Source: Acidimicrobiaceae bacterium
GTDB taxonomy: Bacteria > Actinomycetota > Acidimicrobiia > Acidimicrobiales > RAAP-2
DNA: 64,000 bases
Reading direction: 5' to 3'
NCBI GenBank assembly: GCA_003152015.1
Contig: PLZF01000090.1
Location: forward strand, 34,133 to 98,132
The translations under genes were made by a program, and so were the position numbers. Position 1 is the first letter of the stretch. Every line of letters starts with the position of its first letter. The notes below the pieces were generated by a model, which saw only the letters and a list, made by a program, of their open reading frames with translations, was not told where the DNA came from and did no database searches. Below are positions 9,857 through 19,809 of the stretch, one piece after another.

Positions 9857-10798
9857 ATGCGACAGGCGTTCGAGTTCTGCCCTGAGATCAGCAGGGAGCG
9901 GCGACGACCACTCCATCCGCTCCCCGGTCACCGGGTGGTCGAACGCCAGGGCGTAGGCATGGAGAAACGGCCGGCTCACTGTGACCCCGGGCAACGTTCG
10001 ACCTCGGCTGTAGACCCCGTCACCCACCACCGGATGGCCGATCGCCGATAGGTGAACGCGGATTTGGTGGGTCCGGCCTGTTTCGAGCGTCGCCTCCAGC
10101 AGGGTGGCCGGGACCGGCTCGGTGAATCTCTGTTCAACCCGGTAGCGGGTCCGGGCCTCTTTTCCCTTGCGCGAGACCGCCATTCGAGTAGGCGACGTGG
10201 TCGACCGACCGATGGGGGCGTCCACGACCCCCGACTCACCATCGACCTCACCCAACACCAAGGCACGGTATCGACGGGACACCGTGCGTTCACCCAGCTG
10301 GGCCACCAACGAGCGGTAGGCGCCGGCATTCCGCGCCACCACCAGCAGACCCGACGTGCCGCGATCGAGGCGGTGCACGATGCCGGGGCGTTCAGGATCG
10401 GCGCCCACCTCATCAGCCAACGTAGCCAGGTCGGGGAATTGGGAAAGTACCCCATTCACCAGGGTGCCGGTTCGATGCCCGGCTCCGGGGTGAACAACCA
10501 AGCCGGCAGGTTTGTCCACAACGACGATGTCGGCGTCGGCGTACACCACGCCGAACACCACTGACTCATCGGCTTGAGGAGGAGGAACCACTTCCTCCTC
10601 ACCAAGCTCCACGGCCAGGAGCTCGCCCTCCCGAAGTGGGCGGCTCCGAGCATGGACGGTCACACCATCCACCTGCACCCAACCACCCGCTATCAGGCCG
10701 TCGACGGCGGAACGGGAGATATCTGCCAGTAACGCCACCGCTCGATCCACTCGGACTCCGTCGAGAGACGGGGGCACCGATAGGGACAGATCACTCAC
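9854..10798 (-). CDS. rluD: RluA/RluD family pseudouridine synthase
   Basis: S4-like N-terminus, VVDKPAGLVVHPGAGH, RPGIVHRLDRGTSGLLVVA; GTG start overlapping the lspA stop (GTGA). Confidence 0.93.
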   Translation of the reverse strand: MSDLSLSVPPSLDGVRVDRAVALLADISRSAVDGLIAGGWVQVDGVTVHARSRPLREGELLAVELGEEEVVPPPQADESVVFGVVYADADIVVVDKPAGLVVHPGAGHRTGTLVNGVLSQFPDLATLADEVGADPERPGIVHRLDRGTSGLLVVARNAGAYRSLVAQLGERTVSRRYRALVLGEVDGESGVVDAPIGRSTTSPTRMAVSRKGKEARTRYRVEQRFTEPVPATLLEATLETGRTHQIRVHLSAIGHPVVGDGVYSRGRTLPGVTVSRPFLHAYALAFDHPVTGERMEWSSPLPADLRAELERLSH

Positions 10799-11334
10799 GA
10801 TCCGGGAGTCCTGCGTAGGAGAGAGAGCACCAGCAGCAGACAACCAATCACAATGCATGCATCAGCCACGTTGAACGTCGGCCAGAAGTGGAGATCGATG
10901 AAGTCGACCACGGCGCCGTGTTCGTTACGAAACATGCGATCGGACAAGTTGCCGATGGCTCCTCCGATGATCAACCCGCACACTGCAGCGCGGGACAGTG
11001 ACGGCGCTCGGTAGACCATCACCAGCAACGCGCCCACCAGGACCACCGCCACCGCCACCAGCACCGCGGCAAACCCCTGAAACAGGCTGAACGCCGAACC
11101 GCTGTTCCGGGTCAGCCCGAGATCGAGGGTCCCGATCACATGGATCGGCCCACGAGACAAGCGGTCGAGAGCCCACCACTTGGTCAACTGATCCACCAGC
11201 ACCGCCAGAGCGGCAACTGACACGGCACTCACTAATCGGAGGGTTGTGCCAGCCAGCACAACCCGTCGAACCGTGTTCGATTCGGTAGTGCCGGTCAGCG
11301 TCGCGACAGCCCCCCGCTCTTGCAGGCCACACAC
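10795..11334 (-). CDS. lspA: Signal peptidase II (lipoprotein signal peptidase)
   Basis: VLVDQLTKWWA, RNSGSAFSLF, GGAIGNLSDRMF, VVDFIDLHFWPTFNVADACI motifs; exact start uncertain. Confidence 0.93.
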   Translation of the reverse strand: MCGLQERGAVATLTGTTESNTVRRVVLAGTTLRLVSAVSVAALAVLVDQLTKWWALDRLSRGPIHVIGTLDLGLTRNSGSAFSLFQGFAAVLVAVAVVLVGALLVMVYRAPSLSRAAVCGLIIGGAIGNLSDRMFRNEHGAVVDFIDLHFWPTFNVADACIVIGCLLLVLSLLRRTPGS

Positions 11335-11873
11335 AGCCGGGCATAGGGAAGCGCACGGAGTCGAGCCTTGGGAACGGACTGGTAACAGCGCTCGCAGGTG
11401 CCATAGGTCTTTCGGGTGATTCGCCCAAGTGCATCATCGATCTCTTCCACTGCGGCCTGGGCCTGGGCCGAGAGGGCCAGGTCGCGCTCGCGGTCGACAG
11501 CTGCCGTTCCCCCTTCGCCACCCTCGGCATCAAACTGTACGTCGCCGGGCTCACGTTCCTGAGCCAGCGAGTCGGCTTCGGCTCGCAAATCCTCAGCCTG
11601 ACCCTGGCAAACGATGCGCTCTTCGATTAGCAACACCCGCTGCTCATCGAGAAACTTGGGCTCCTTGGCATAGGGACCTACCGTCGGCCTCTTTGGCGCA
11701 GGAGGGACAGAGAGAGCCGCCTTCTTGGCCGGAGCCGGCTTCGGAGCTGGGGCGACCTGCTTGGCTGGGGCGACCTGCTTGGCTGGGGCCGGCTTCGGAG
11801 CCGGGGCGACCTTCTTGGCTCCCTTACGCGCCGGCGTTGCTTTCACCAATGGCGCCAGCTTCGTTGTCGTCAT
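11295..11873 (-). CDS. TraR/DksA family C4 zinc-finger protein with Lys/Ala/Pro-rich N-terminal tail
   Basis: KTYGTCERCYQSVPKARLRALPYARLCVACK zinc finger; N-terminal KKVAPAPKPAPAKQVAPAKQVAPAPKPAPAKKA; AGGAGG Shine-Dalgarno upstream of ATG. Confidence 0.88.
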   Translation of the reverse strand: MTTTKLAPLVKATPARKGAKKVAPAPKPAPAKQVAPAKQVAPAPKPAPAKKAALSVPPAPKRPTVGPYAKEPKFLDEQRVLLIEERIVCQGQAEDLRAEADSLAQEREPGDVQFDAEGGEGGTAAVDRERDLALSAQAQAAVEEIDDALGRITRKTYGTCERCYQSVPKARLRALPYARLCVACKSGGLSRR

Positions 11874-11941
11874 TACTTCAACCTCCTAAGGGACCGATCG
11901 CATCCGCCATGAGCCCGATTGGACCCAAAAAAACCAAGTAA

Positions 11942-11953
11942 CACTACGTAGTG
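11942..11953. promoter_or_regulatory. Perfect 12-bp palindrome CACTACGTAGTG upstream of the dksA-like gene (putative operator)
   Basis: Exact self-complementary dodecamer about 70 bp upstream of the start codon. Confidence 0.4.
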
Positions 11954-12202
11954 ATGAGCGGGTGACGATACCGTGCCCTGCTGCCTCCGGCAATCCGAAT
12001 ATCCACATACCGTGCCGGGCACCCTAGCGGGAGAATGGCCATCGTCATCCCACTTCAGGAGCGAGAGCCATTATTTGCCTCATTACGAGGGCCCGAAACC
12101 TCCCAAGGCCAGCACCAGCAGAGGCGTATTTCTAGAATCCAGCCGCTTCGAGGGTCAGCGTGGCGGAGAGAGTCCGTCGAACCTCACCGATCAACCATCC
12201 GC

Positions 12203-12946
12203 TCAGTTCGGGCGAGCCTGAGCTGCTTCGCCCGTTCTCGGCATGCTCCTCGCACCGGCCGATTGATTGGCGTCCGCTGCCTGTGGCCTGGGCTGACCCG
12301 AGGTTGACCCTTGTGCCGGGCGCTTGGCGTTCCCACCCGATGCCTGGCCGCTCCCGCCACCGGGTCGCCCCGCCAAGGCTGCAGCCGGCTGCACGTTGTC
12401 ATCGACCCATTTGATGACCTCGGTGAGTGCCGCCCTCAGTCGCTGGCGTTCCGCCTCGAGATGGCGAGCCATGGCCTCGACATCGCCGGACAGCTGAACC
12501 CTGATTCTCTCGAGGCGGGTGACTTCCTCACGTAGGCGCCGCTCAGAGTCGACAGTGGTTTGCGCGACGTTCGACTCGGCATCGGCCCGTACTCTCCGGG
12601 CATGGGCGTCGGCCTCGGCCACCAGCTTCGCAGCTTGCGCCTCGGCGTCCGCCTTTGTCTCGTCCACAAATTTCTGCGCCAGGAGAAGCGTGCGCTGCAG
12701 CGTGTCGTCGGCCACGTCGGGAGCCGGCCGGTGCTCGGCCGATGCCTCCAGTTGGGAGATGCGTTCTCCCGCCTGGCGGAGGCGCTCACTCGTCTGTCGC
12801 AGCTGCTCCTGGAGGCCTTCGGCTTCGGCCGCGGCCTTCTCCAAGTATTCGTCCACGTCATCCCGGTGATACCCCTTGAGGGTCTCACGGAACTCGACGG
12901 TCCGTAGCGAATCAAGAGCAGATTGTGATGAAGCCATGCTGAGCAT
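12203..12946 (-). CDS. divIVA: DivIVA domain-containing protein
   Basis: SLRTVEFRETLKGYHRDDVDEYLEKAAAEAEGL N-terminal DivIVA motif and coiled coil; syntenic with sepF/yggT. Confidence 0.85.
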   Translation of the reverse strand: MLSMASSQSALDSLRTVEFRETLKGYHRDDVDEYLEKAAAEAEGLQEQLRQTSERLRQAGERISQLEASAEHRPAPDVADDTLQRTLLLAQKFVDETKADAEAQAAKLVAEADAHARRVRADAESNVAQTTVDSERRLREEVTRLERIRVQLSGDVEAMARHLEAERQRLRAALTEVIKWVDDNVQPAAALAGRPGGGSGQASGGNAKRPAQGSTSGQPRPQAADANQSAGARSMPRTGEAAQARPN

Positions 12947-13034
12947 GCTAGTGGCGCCAGGCACACGGCCCGTGGATAGCTCCTCCTTGGTTCGGAGTCG
13001 CTTCCCGGACAGAGTCATTCACGTGATGCCCGGG

Positions 13035-13295
13035 TTAGCCAAGGATCAGCGGGAGCAGCACGACCTCGATGACGATGATGACGATCAGGACCGACATATC
13101 CAGCCCGACCCCACCGATCCGGGCGGTGGGAATGACCCGTCGCACCAGATTGAGTACCGGATCGCACACCGTGGCGAGCCCACGCTGAATGCTCCGGATG
13201 GGTGAGTCATATGAGGGCTGTACCCAACTCAGGAGGGAGTACGCGATCAAGACCAATACATAGAGCTGAAGGATGTAACCGACGAACCTCAACAT
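13035..13295 (-). CDS. YggT family membrane protein
   Basis: 86-aa two-TM protein, YSLLSWVQP...VCDPVLNLVRRVIP; between sepF and divIVA. Confidence 0.9.
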   Translation of the reverse strand: MLRFVGYILQLYVLVLIAYSLLSWVQPSYDSPIRSIQRGLATVCDPVLNLVRRVIPTARIGGVGLDMSVLIVIIVIEVVLLPLILG

Positions 13296-13342
13296 GACAG
13301 CTCAGAGCCTCTCGGCGAGGTCGCCAGCCGACTGGTTCTCGA

Positions 13343-13900
13343 TCAGGGGTTGACCAGGCCGCGCTCGGTGAGGCGCTGCCGCTCCTCGTCCGACACTTTG
13401 ACGTTTGACGGCGTCAGCAGGAACACTTCGTCGGCCACCCGTTCCATGCCACCCGCCAACGCATAGGTGACGCCGCTGCAGAAATCGATCATCCTTCGCT
13501 GTAGGTCGCGATCGCCGTTTTGAAGGTTCACAATGACCGGCTGGTTGCTCATCAACCGGTTGGCAATCTCCTGGGCATCAGCAAAGCGATTCGGCGCCAC
13601 CACGTGGACCTTGGCCCCTACTGACTCTGCGGACATGGGCCTGATCGAGGACGTGCGGGCCGCAATCGTAGGCTGCTGGGCGACAGGCACGGGACCGGGC
13701 GTGTGCTCCGTCGAGAGGGTCCGGATCCGGCTGGGCGCCACCGTCGGCAGCGCCTCATCCCTCTCGTCCATCCGTCTGGGGCGCTGAGGGGCGCGACCCA
13801 ACGTCCCGGGACCCCGGGGCTCGTCGTAGTCATAGTCGTCATAATCGTCATCGACGAGACCTAGATAGGCCATCGTCTTTTTCATAAATGAGGCTGCCAT
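13343..13900 (-). CDS. sepF: Cell division protein SepF
   Basis: RFADAQEIANRLMSNQPVIVNLQNGDRDLQRRMIDFCSGVTYALAGGMERVADEVFLLTPSNVKVS; downstream of ftsZ. Confidence 0.95.
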   Translation of the reverse strand: MAASFMKKTMAYLGLVDDDYDDYDYDEPRGPGTLGRAPQRPRRMDERDEALPTVAPSRIRTLSTEHTPGPVPVAQQPTIAARTSSIRPMSAESVGAKVHVVAPNRFADAQEIANRLMSNQPVIVNLQNGDRDLQRRMIDFCSGVTYALAGGMERVADEVFLLTPSNVKVSDEERQRLTERGLVNP

Positions 13901-13961
13901 CTTTCCCTCCGCCCGACAGCGTAGTGCGTGTCTCACCCGGTAGGTGGATACCCGGGCACTT

Positions 13962-14636
13962 TCAGCCCTTGGGTGGTCGTTCGCCGAAAAGTCCCCGTCC
14001 GATGCGTACCATCGTCGAACCTTCAGCCACCGCTACTTCAAGATCATCGGTCATCCCCATGGAACGAACGGGCAGGTCAAGTCGGTCCGCCATCGTTGCC
14101 ACCAGATGAAATCCCGAACGGGACCCCTCGGGTGGCCCCGGCCGGCCAACAGCCATCAGACCGACAACATCGAGGTCCACGTCGCGCAGGACCGACACCA
14201 GCTCCGGTACATCCTGGGGGTCGCAACCGCCCCGTCCGGGAAGCCCGGCAATGTCGACCTGGACGAGCACGGTCGCGCCGGGGCGCCGTCGGGCGATGGC
14301 TCGTCCTTCCTCCACCCGGCTGACCCCTTGCCAACATGCAACCACCGGTGCCAGGCGCGGAACCTTGTTGCGCTGTATGGAGCCAAGAAAATGCCACCTG
14401 GGGATGGGCTCGGTTCCTTCCGTCGCTGTCGCCTTCACCAGCAGCTCATCGGCATAGTTCTCCCCGATATCGAGGATGTCGGCCGCCAGGGCCGCCCGCA
14501 CCGCATCTTCACTGAAGCCTTTGGTGACGGCCACCACGGTGACAGCTGCAGGATCTGGTGAACATGCCGAAATCCTTTGGCGAATGGCGGCCAGGCGGCC
14601 AGAGATGAAGTCGGCACTGAATTGTGCCGGCGTCAT
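13962..14636 (-). CDS. YggS family pyridoxal phosphate-dependent protein
   Basis: AVTKGFSEDAVRAALAADILDIGENYADELLVKA, WHFLGSIQRNKV, VQVDIAG; shortened C-terminal region typical of the family. Confidence 0.9.
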   Translation of the reverse strand: MTPAQFSADFISGRLAAIRQRISACSPDPAAVTVVAVTKGFSEDAVRAALAADILDIGENYADELLVKATATEGTEPIPRWHFLGSIQRNKVPRLAPVVACWQGVSRVEEGRAIARRRPGATVLVQVDIAGLPGRGGCDPQDVPELVSVLRDVDLDVVGLMAVGRPGPPEGSRSGFHLVATMADRLDLPVRSMGMTDDLEVAVAEGSTMVRIGRGLFGERPPKG

Positions 14637-15388
14637 GGTCGGGGGGATTCTGCTATCGACCAGACAACCAGCGCTTGGCGGCCGTCATCTCGGCGGCCCC
14701 GGTGCGAGAAGTACCTGTCGCTACAGGAGGTGCAGGCATCGATCCCCGGGACAGGACAGACGTTGGCACCATCGAAGGCGGCAGCTACGGCGGCGGGCAC
14801 GTCCAGTGCCGGGCGGCCACCTGAGGTCACCGAGCGGATCCCGTCGCCATACCGGGCAGCCACCGAGGCCAGATCATCCTCGGAGAATTCATAGCATTCG
14901 GCGTGGATTGTCGGGCCCAGGGCCCCGTGCACCACGGTGGCACCGAGATCACGCATGGCTGCGGTGGCCACCTCGATCACTCCCCCCAGCAGTCCCCGCC
15001 ACCCGGCGTGGACTGCCGCGAACACCCCTTCCTCACTGCCCAGCGCAATTGACGCGCAATCGGCGGTCAGTATGGCCAGCCCCGCCGAAGGCGACGCCGA
15101 CACCATTCCGTCCCCTTCGAGGACAGATCGGGTCCGGTGGCCATCATCCACTACGGCGTCGCCGGTCTCATGGATGATATGGACTTCGGCCCCGTGCACC
15201 TGCCGAAGGCAATGGAGGTACCCGCCGCCCGAAGGGTTTCCGGTTGCCTCGGTGGCGAACCTCCGGAGTGCTTCCCCGCCTTGATGCCCGTCCGGTCGCC
15301 ACCGCAGGTCCCCGTGCGAGCGATCCGACCAAGTGGCCCGGATGTCACCGACAACGGTGACGATGGCCGGAGAAGGGCTCTGGGTCAG
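14633..15388 (-). CDS. pgeF: Polyphenol oxidase / purine nucleoside phosphorylase family (YfiH, laccase domain); non-canonical start
   Basis: [30 protein letters not shown] motifs. Frame is open from 15406 with no ATG/GTG/TTG until the internal Val of QVHGAE at 15199; CTG at 15388 overlaps the ftsZ stop. Confidence 0.8.
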   Translation of the reverse strand: MTQSPSPAIVTVVGDIRATWSDRSHGDLRWRPDGHQGGEALRRFATEATGNPSGGGYLHCLRQVHGAEVHIIHETGDAVVDDGHRTRSVLEGDGMVSASPSAGLAILTADCASIALGSEEGVFAAVHAGWRGLLGGVIEVATAAMRDLGATVVHGALGPTIHAECYEFSEDDLASVAARYGDGIRSVTSGGRPALDVPAAVAAAFDGANVCPVPGIDACTSCSDRYFSHRGRRDDGRQALVVWSIAESPRP

Positions 15389-16509
15389 CGAAGGAACGAC
15401 GGGACGTCAAAGTCGTCGTCCCCGATGTCGAGGTCGTCATCCGCCGGAGAGGCGAAAATATCCTCGTGTGCCGTGTCCAAGCCGAGCACCTTGCTGCGAC
15501 CTTCGTCACGGCCGGTCGTGGACGGCGCCGGCTCGGCCCCACCGCGGCCGCCGGACTCCCAGCGTTCGAATCCAGCCGCGATCACCGTGACCCGGACTTC
15601 CTCGCCCATCTCTTCGTCGATGACACTACCGAAAATGATGTTGGCATCGGGGTGAGCCACCCCGTGAATGATCTCCGCTGCCTCATTGACCTCGAAGAGG
15701 CCGAGATCGGGACCGCCGGCGATGTTGAGCAAGATGCCGCGGGCGCCCTCGATCGATGCCTCCAAGAGGGGACTGGTAATGGCCGCCCTGGCTGCATTCA
15801 CCGCCCGTCCCTCGCCGGTGGACGATCCGATCCCCATGATCGCCGTACCGGCGTTGCTCATGATCATCTTCACGTCAGCGAAGTCTGTATTTATCAGACC
15901 GGGAATCGTAATCAGGCTGGTGATGCCTTGGACGCCCTGCATGAGAACTTCATCCGCCATCTTGAATGCGTTGACCATGGTGGTCTTTTCGCTCGACACG
16001 GTCAGCAACCGGTCATTGGGGATGATGATGAGGGTGTCAACCTTCTCTTTCAGGTTCTGGATACCAGCCTCGGCCTGGACCGAGCGCCGACGGCCTTCGA
16101 AGGTGAAGGGACGGGTCACAACACCGATGGTGAGGGCGCCCAGGCTCTTGGCGATTTCGGCCACGACCGGGGCGGCGCCGGTTCCCGTACCGCCGCCCTT
16201 GCCAGCGGTGATGAAGACCATGTCGGCACCCTTCAGCGCCTCCTCGATCTCTGACCGGTGCTCTTCGGCCGCCAGGCGCCCGACTTCGGGGTCGCTCCCG
16301 GCTCCGAGCCCATGGGTCAGCTGACGACCGATGTCCAACTTGAGATCGGCGTCACTCATCAGGAGTGCTTGCGCGTCGGTATTGGTCGCGATGAACTCGA
16401 CCCCCCGAAGGCCGGCGTCGATCATGCGATTGACGGCGTTTACGCCGCCACCTCCAACGCCTACCACCTTGATGACAGCGAAGTAATTGTTCTGAGCAGG
16501 AACGGTCAT
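15385..16509 (-). CDS. ftsZ: Cell division protein FtsZ
   Basis: [69 protein letters not shown] at 16509. Confidence 0.99.
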   Translation of the reverse strand: MTVPAQNNYFAVIKVVGVGGGGVNAVNRMIDAGLRGVEFIATNTDAQALLMSDADLKLDIGRQLTHGLGAGSDPEVGRLAAEEHRSEIEEALKGADMVFITAGKGGGTGTGAAPVVAEIAKSLGALTIGVVTRPFTFEGRRRSVQAEAGIQNLKEKVDTLIIIPNDRLLTVSSEKTTMVNAFKMADEVLMQGVQGITSLITIPGLINTDFADVKMIMSNAGTAIMGIGSSTGEGRAVNAARAAITSPLLEASIEGARGILLNIAGGPDLGLFEVNEAAEIIHGVAHPDANIIFGSVIDEEMGEEVRVTVIAAGFERWESGGRGGAEPAPSTTGRDEGRSKVLGLDTAHEDIFASPADDDLDIGDDDFDVPSFLR

Positions 16510-16565
16510 TATTCCCTTACCCTCGACAAAAGGTTGAAACCGTTCCAACCAGCGAGTTCGACACA

Positions 16566-16594
16566 ACGATACGGTTAGTGGAGTACCTGGTCAA
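16566..16594 (-). promoter_or_regulatory. Putative ftsZ promoter (TTGACC-N17-TATCGT)
   Basis: Minus strand TTGACC at 16594-16589, 17-nt spacer, TATCGT at 16571-16566, about 57 nt upstream of ftsZ ATG. Confidence 0.5.
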
Positions 16595-16656
16595 GCACCA
16601 TCGACGCCGTCGTGAGTCTACGTCGTCTCGGACCCGCAACGAGGGATGGGTCATCA

Positions 16657-17463
16657 TCAGCTCTCGGTGGGTGCTTCGGGGACCGTCACATCGATGGTCT
16701 TCTTCCCCTGGAGCGATGCGTGGGCGATGATACTGGCCACGTCCTGGTACTTGACGGTCAGATCGGTGACCGTGCCCATGACCACCGTGAGGCCCGAGTT
16801 GAGGGCGAGGTCGACAGTTGTGTCCGGTGCCACGGTGATGGAGAGCACCTGGGCAGAAAAGGCCAAAGGCAGAGTCCGACACACCTGTAGTCCGGGTCCG
16901 GCTGCCGCAGGCAGCGTGGTTCCGACCCCGGCCGGAACCACGGACCCCTTGGCCGTGGATACCACGAGTTGAATGAAACCAGTCGGCTGGGTCGGTTGGA
17001 CCGCCAGAATTCGCCCTGAACCGTCCACCTGTGACCACGAGTTGGCCCGCCCGGCCATCATGGCCATTGGAATCCTTTCACTCACCGCGATCTGCACGCC
17101 GTCGGGCCAGTGTCTGGTGACCCGAGCAGAGGCAATGAAGGGCAGTGCCTTCACCCGGGCCTCGGCACCAGAGGGGCTCACGTTGATCATCAGGGGTCGG
17201 TGGGCCAGACCGGCAGCCGTCACAATGGCGGCCGTGCTGGTATGCGGATGGGTGCCGGTCACCGCCACCACCCGGGCGGTGAAGAGCGAGGTGTGGAGCA
17301 GTGCCGCTCCCCCGGCGACGATCGCCACCGCCACCACTACGGCGATGACCACCCGGAGGCGGCGCCGACCGACCCGTCGCCGCACGGCAAGACGCCGTTG
17401 CCGGATCCGAGGGTCGATGGACGGACGACCCGAAGTGGATGTGCCGCGGGGTGGCGGGGTCAC
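16657..17463 (-). CDS. ftsQ: FtsQ/DivIB cell division protein
   Basis: Basic N-terminus, single TM, POTRA-like VVAVTGTHPHTSTAAIVTAAGL; between murB and ftsZ. Confidence 0.88.
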   Translation of the reverse strand: MTPPPRGTSTSGRPSIDPRIRQRRLAVRRRVGRRRLRVVIAVVVAVAIVAGGAALLHTSLFTARVVAVTGTHPHTSTAAIVTAAGLAHRPLMINVSPSGAEARVKALPFIASARVTRHWPDGVQIAVSERIPMAMMAGRANSWSQVDGSGRILAVQPTQPTGFIQLVVSTAKGSVVPAGVGTTLPAAAGPGLQVCRTLPLAFSAQVLSITVAPDTTVDLALNSGLTVVMGTVTDLTVKYQDVASIIAHASLQGKKTIDVTVPEAPTES

Positions 17464-18392
17464 CCGGCGCCCGACCCCGGGCCACTGAAACCGACCATAC
17501 GCACTTCCGTCCTGAGCGCCACCCCGGTCGTCTCAGCCACCACTGCCTGCACGTGAGCAATCAACCTGGCCACGTCATCAGCGGAGCCGCGCTCGTCGGC
17601 CTGAATGAAGTTGGCGTGTTTCTTCGAAACCTCAGCACTTCCGAGCCTGAAGCCCTTCAATCCGGACTCCTCGATCAACCGCCCAGCTGAGTCACCGTCC
17701 GGGTTGGTGAAGACCGACCCGGCATTACTTCCACCGGGTTGGTTGGCACGGCGCCATCTCACGATGTCGGCAATCGTGGCCGCTCCGATCTCGGGGTCAC
17801 CGGGAATCAACCCGAAGGTGGCGGACACAACCACATCGGTGGAGGACAGCACGGTGTGGCGGTACCCACTCTGCAACCGTGCGGCCGGGCCGTCTGTTGC
17901 CGTAGCCGTCATGAGATCCACCCATCGATAGCCAACCAGGGTGGCGACGGTATCCGAACCATGCCCACCGGCGTTCATCCGCACGGCACCGCCAACCGAA
18001 CCGGGGACCCCCACCGCCCATTCCAGCCCGGACAGCCCGGCCGCCGTCGTCCGGCGGGCCAGTACGGGAAGGCTGACCGACGCCCCCGCCCGAACCTCCA
18101 TGCCGTCGATGGCCAACTCCTCGAATCCTTTGTCCAGCGTCACCACCAGGCCGGAGAATCCACCGTCGGCCACCAGGAGGTTGGAGCCCCGGCCGAGGAC
18201 AAGCACGGGAACTGGCACCCCGTTGACCGCCCTGGCCACCTCCACCAGGTCATCTTCGTCGGCCGGCTCGACCAGGAGTGCCGCTGTCCCTCCCACCCGA
18301 TAGGTGGTGCGCACGCCCAGGGGGGCATCCCACTGGGCCCGGTGCCCAAGCGCTTCTCCAACGCAACGCAGGTCGTCGGAGACGGCCGTCAC
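17460..18392 (-). CDS. murB: UDP-N-acetylmuramate dehydrogenase
   Basis: TTYRVGGTAALLVEP, VLGRGSNLLVADGGFSGLVV, GSVGGAVRMNAGGHG; GTG start at 18392. Confidence 0.96.
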   Translation of the reverse strand: MTAVSDDLRCVGEALGHRAQWDAPLGVRTTYRVGGTAALLVEPADEDDLVEVARAVNGVPVPVLVLGRGSNLLVADGGFSGLVVTLDKGFEELAIDGMEVRAGASVSLPVLARRTTAAGLSGLEWAVGVPGSVGGAVRMNAGGHGSDTVATLVGYRWVDLMTATATDGPAARLQSGYRHTVLSSTDVVVSATFGLIPGDPEIGAATIADIVRWRRANQPGGSNAGSVFTNPDGDSAGRLIEESGLKGFRLGSAEVSKKHANFIQADERGSADDVARLIAHVQAVVAETTGVALRTEVRMVGFSGPGSGAG

Positions 18393-18399
18393 CGACCGC

Positions 18400-19809
18400 C
18401 TACCATCCCTGGCTGTCCAGGAGTTCGTCGGGGAGCGACGTGAGGTCGCCGGCGCCAAGGGTGAAGCACAGGTCCCCGGGCCGGACGATCTCCTGGATAA
18501 TTTGGCGTAGCTCGCTCCGCCCCGGCACGTATCGCACAGTCTTGTCCGGGCTCGACCGACGGATGGCGTCGGCCACCAGTTCACCCGACACACCGGGAAT
18601 CGGAGCTTCACCCGCCCCGTACACGTCGGTCACCACCACCACGTCAGCGTCGGCGAAGGCACCACCGAACTCCTCCCACAGCGCTTGGGTCCGGCTGTAC
18701 CGATGGGGTTGGAATACCGCGATCACTCGTTGCCAGCCACCGTCCTGGGCGGCTTCCAGCATCGCCTTGACCTCACTGGGCAGATGGGCATAGTCGTCCA
18801 CGAACGTCACGCCGTTGGCATCGCCCCTGAACTCGAACCGACGGGCTACACCGGCGAACCTGGCCAGGGCACGGGCTGCGGCATCGAAGGAAACCCCGGC
18901 AGCCAGACCGGCCACCGCCGCCACCGCCGCATTCCGGGCATTGTGAAGCCCAGGGACGGGAATGGACAGATGACCCAGCGGCGCCCCTGTTCCATCGAGC
19001 AGATCGAAAGCGATCGAACTACGGGACGGGCTGATGTTGACCATCCTCCGGCTGCAGTCGGTGCCGGTCCCGACCGTCTCTGCCCCGTTGCGACGTCCGA
19101 TCTCCGAAGCTATCGGGTCATCCCCACCCACCACGGGCGGAAGCGACGCATGAGATACAAAATCCTCGAATGCCGCCTGTACCGCGTCGAAAGAGCCATA
19201 GTGATCGAGATGGTCGGCCTCCACATTGGTCACGATGGCGATCTCGGGATCCAGAGACAGGAACGTCCCGTCACTCTCGTCGGCTTCGACCACCAACCAC
19301 TCTCCGTCGTCCCAGACAGCATTGGTCCCGATCTCATTGACTTCGCCGCCAATGATGAACGAAGGGCGCAGTCCCGCCTCGACCAGCATCAGTGCCAGCA
19401 TCGAAGCCGTGGTTGTCTTCCCGTGGGTCCCGGCAACCGCTATACATCGCCGCAAGGAGGCGATGGCGGTCAACGCCTCGGCCCGGCGGTAGACCGGAAT
19501 CCCCCGGCGCACGGCTTCGGCCACCTCGGGGTTGAGATCGCTCACGGCGGAAGAACGGGTCACCACGTCGGCCGCTCCCAGATTTACCGGGTCGTGGCCC
19601 ACAGCCACGGATATCCCTGCGCCCCGCAATCGGTCGGTGACCGATGAATCCTTCAGGTCGCTTCCGGTCACCGTGTGGCCCATGGTGGCGAGCACCATGG
19701 CGATCGCACTCATCCCGGCCCCGCCGATCCCCACGACGTGGATGGCCATCGGTCGGGAGACATCGAGCCTCGGCGGCGTGCGCTCGTTCTTCATCGTTCG
19801 CCCTTTCAT
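18400..19809 (-). CDS. murC: UDP-N-acetylmuramate--L-alanine ligase
   Basis: HVVGIGGAGMSAIAMVLATMGHTVTGSD, VAGTHGKTTTASMLALML. Confidence 0.97.
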   Translation of the reverse strand: MKGRTMKNERTPPRLDVSRPMAIHVVGIGGAGMSAIAMVLATMGHTVTGSDLKDSSVTDRLRGAGISVAVGHDPVNLGAADVVTRSSAVSDLNPEVAEAVRRGIPVYRRAEALTAIASLRRCIAVAGTHGKTTTASMLALMLVEAGLRPSFIIGGEVNEIGTNAVWDDGEWLVVEADESDGTFLSLDPEIAIVTNVEADHLDHYGSFDAVQAAFEDFVSHASLPPVVGGDDPIASEIGRRNGAETVGTGTDCSRRMVNISPSRSSIAFDLLDGTGAPLGHLSIPVPGLHNARNAAVAAVAGLAAGVSFDAAARALARFAGVARRFEFRGDANGVTFVDDYAHLPSEVKAMLEAAQDGGWQRVIAVFQPHRYSRTQALWEEFGGAFADADVVVVTDVYGAGEAPIPGVSGELVADAIRRSSPDKTVRYVPGRSELRQIIQEIVRPGDLCFTLGAGDLTSLPDELLDSQGW

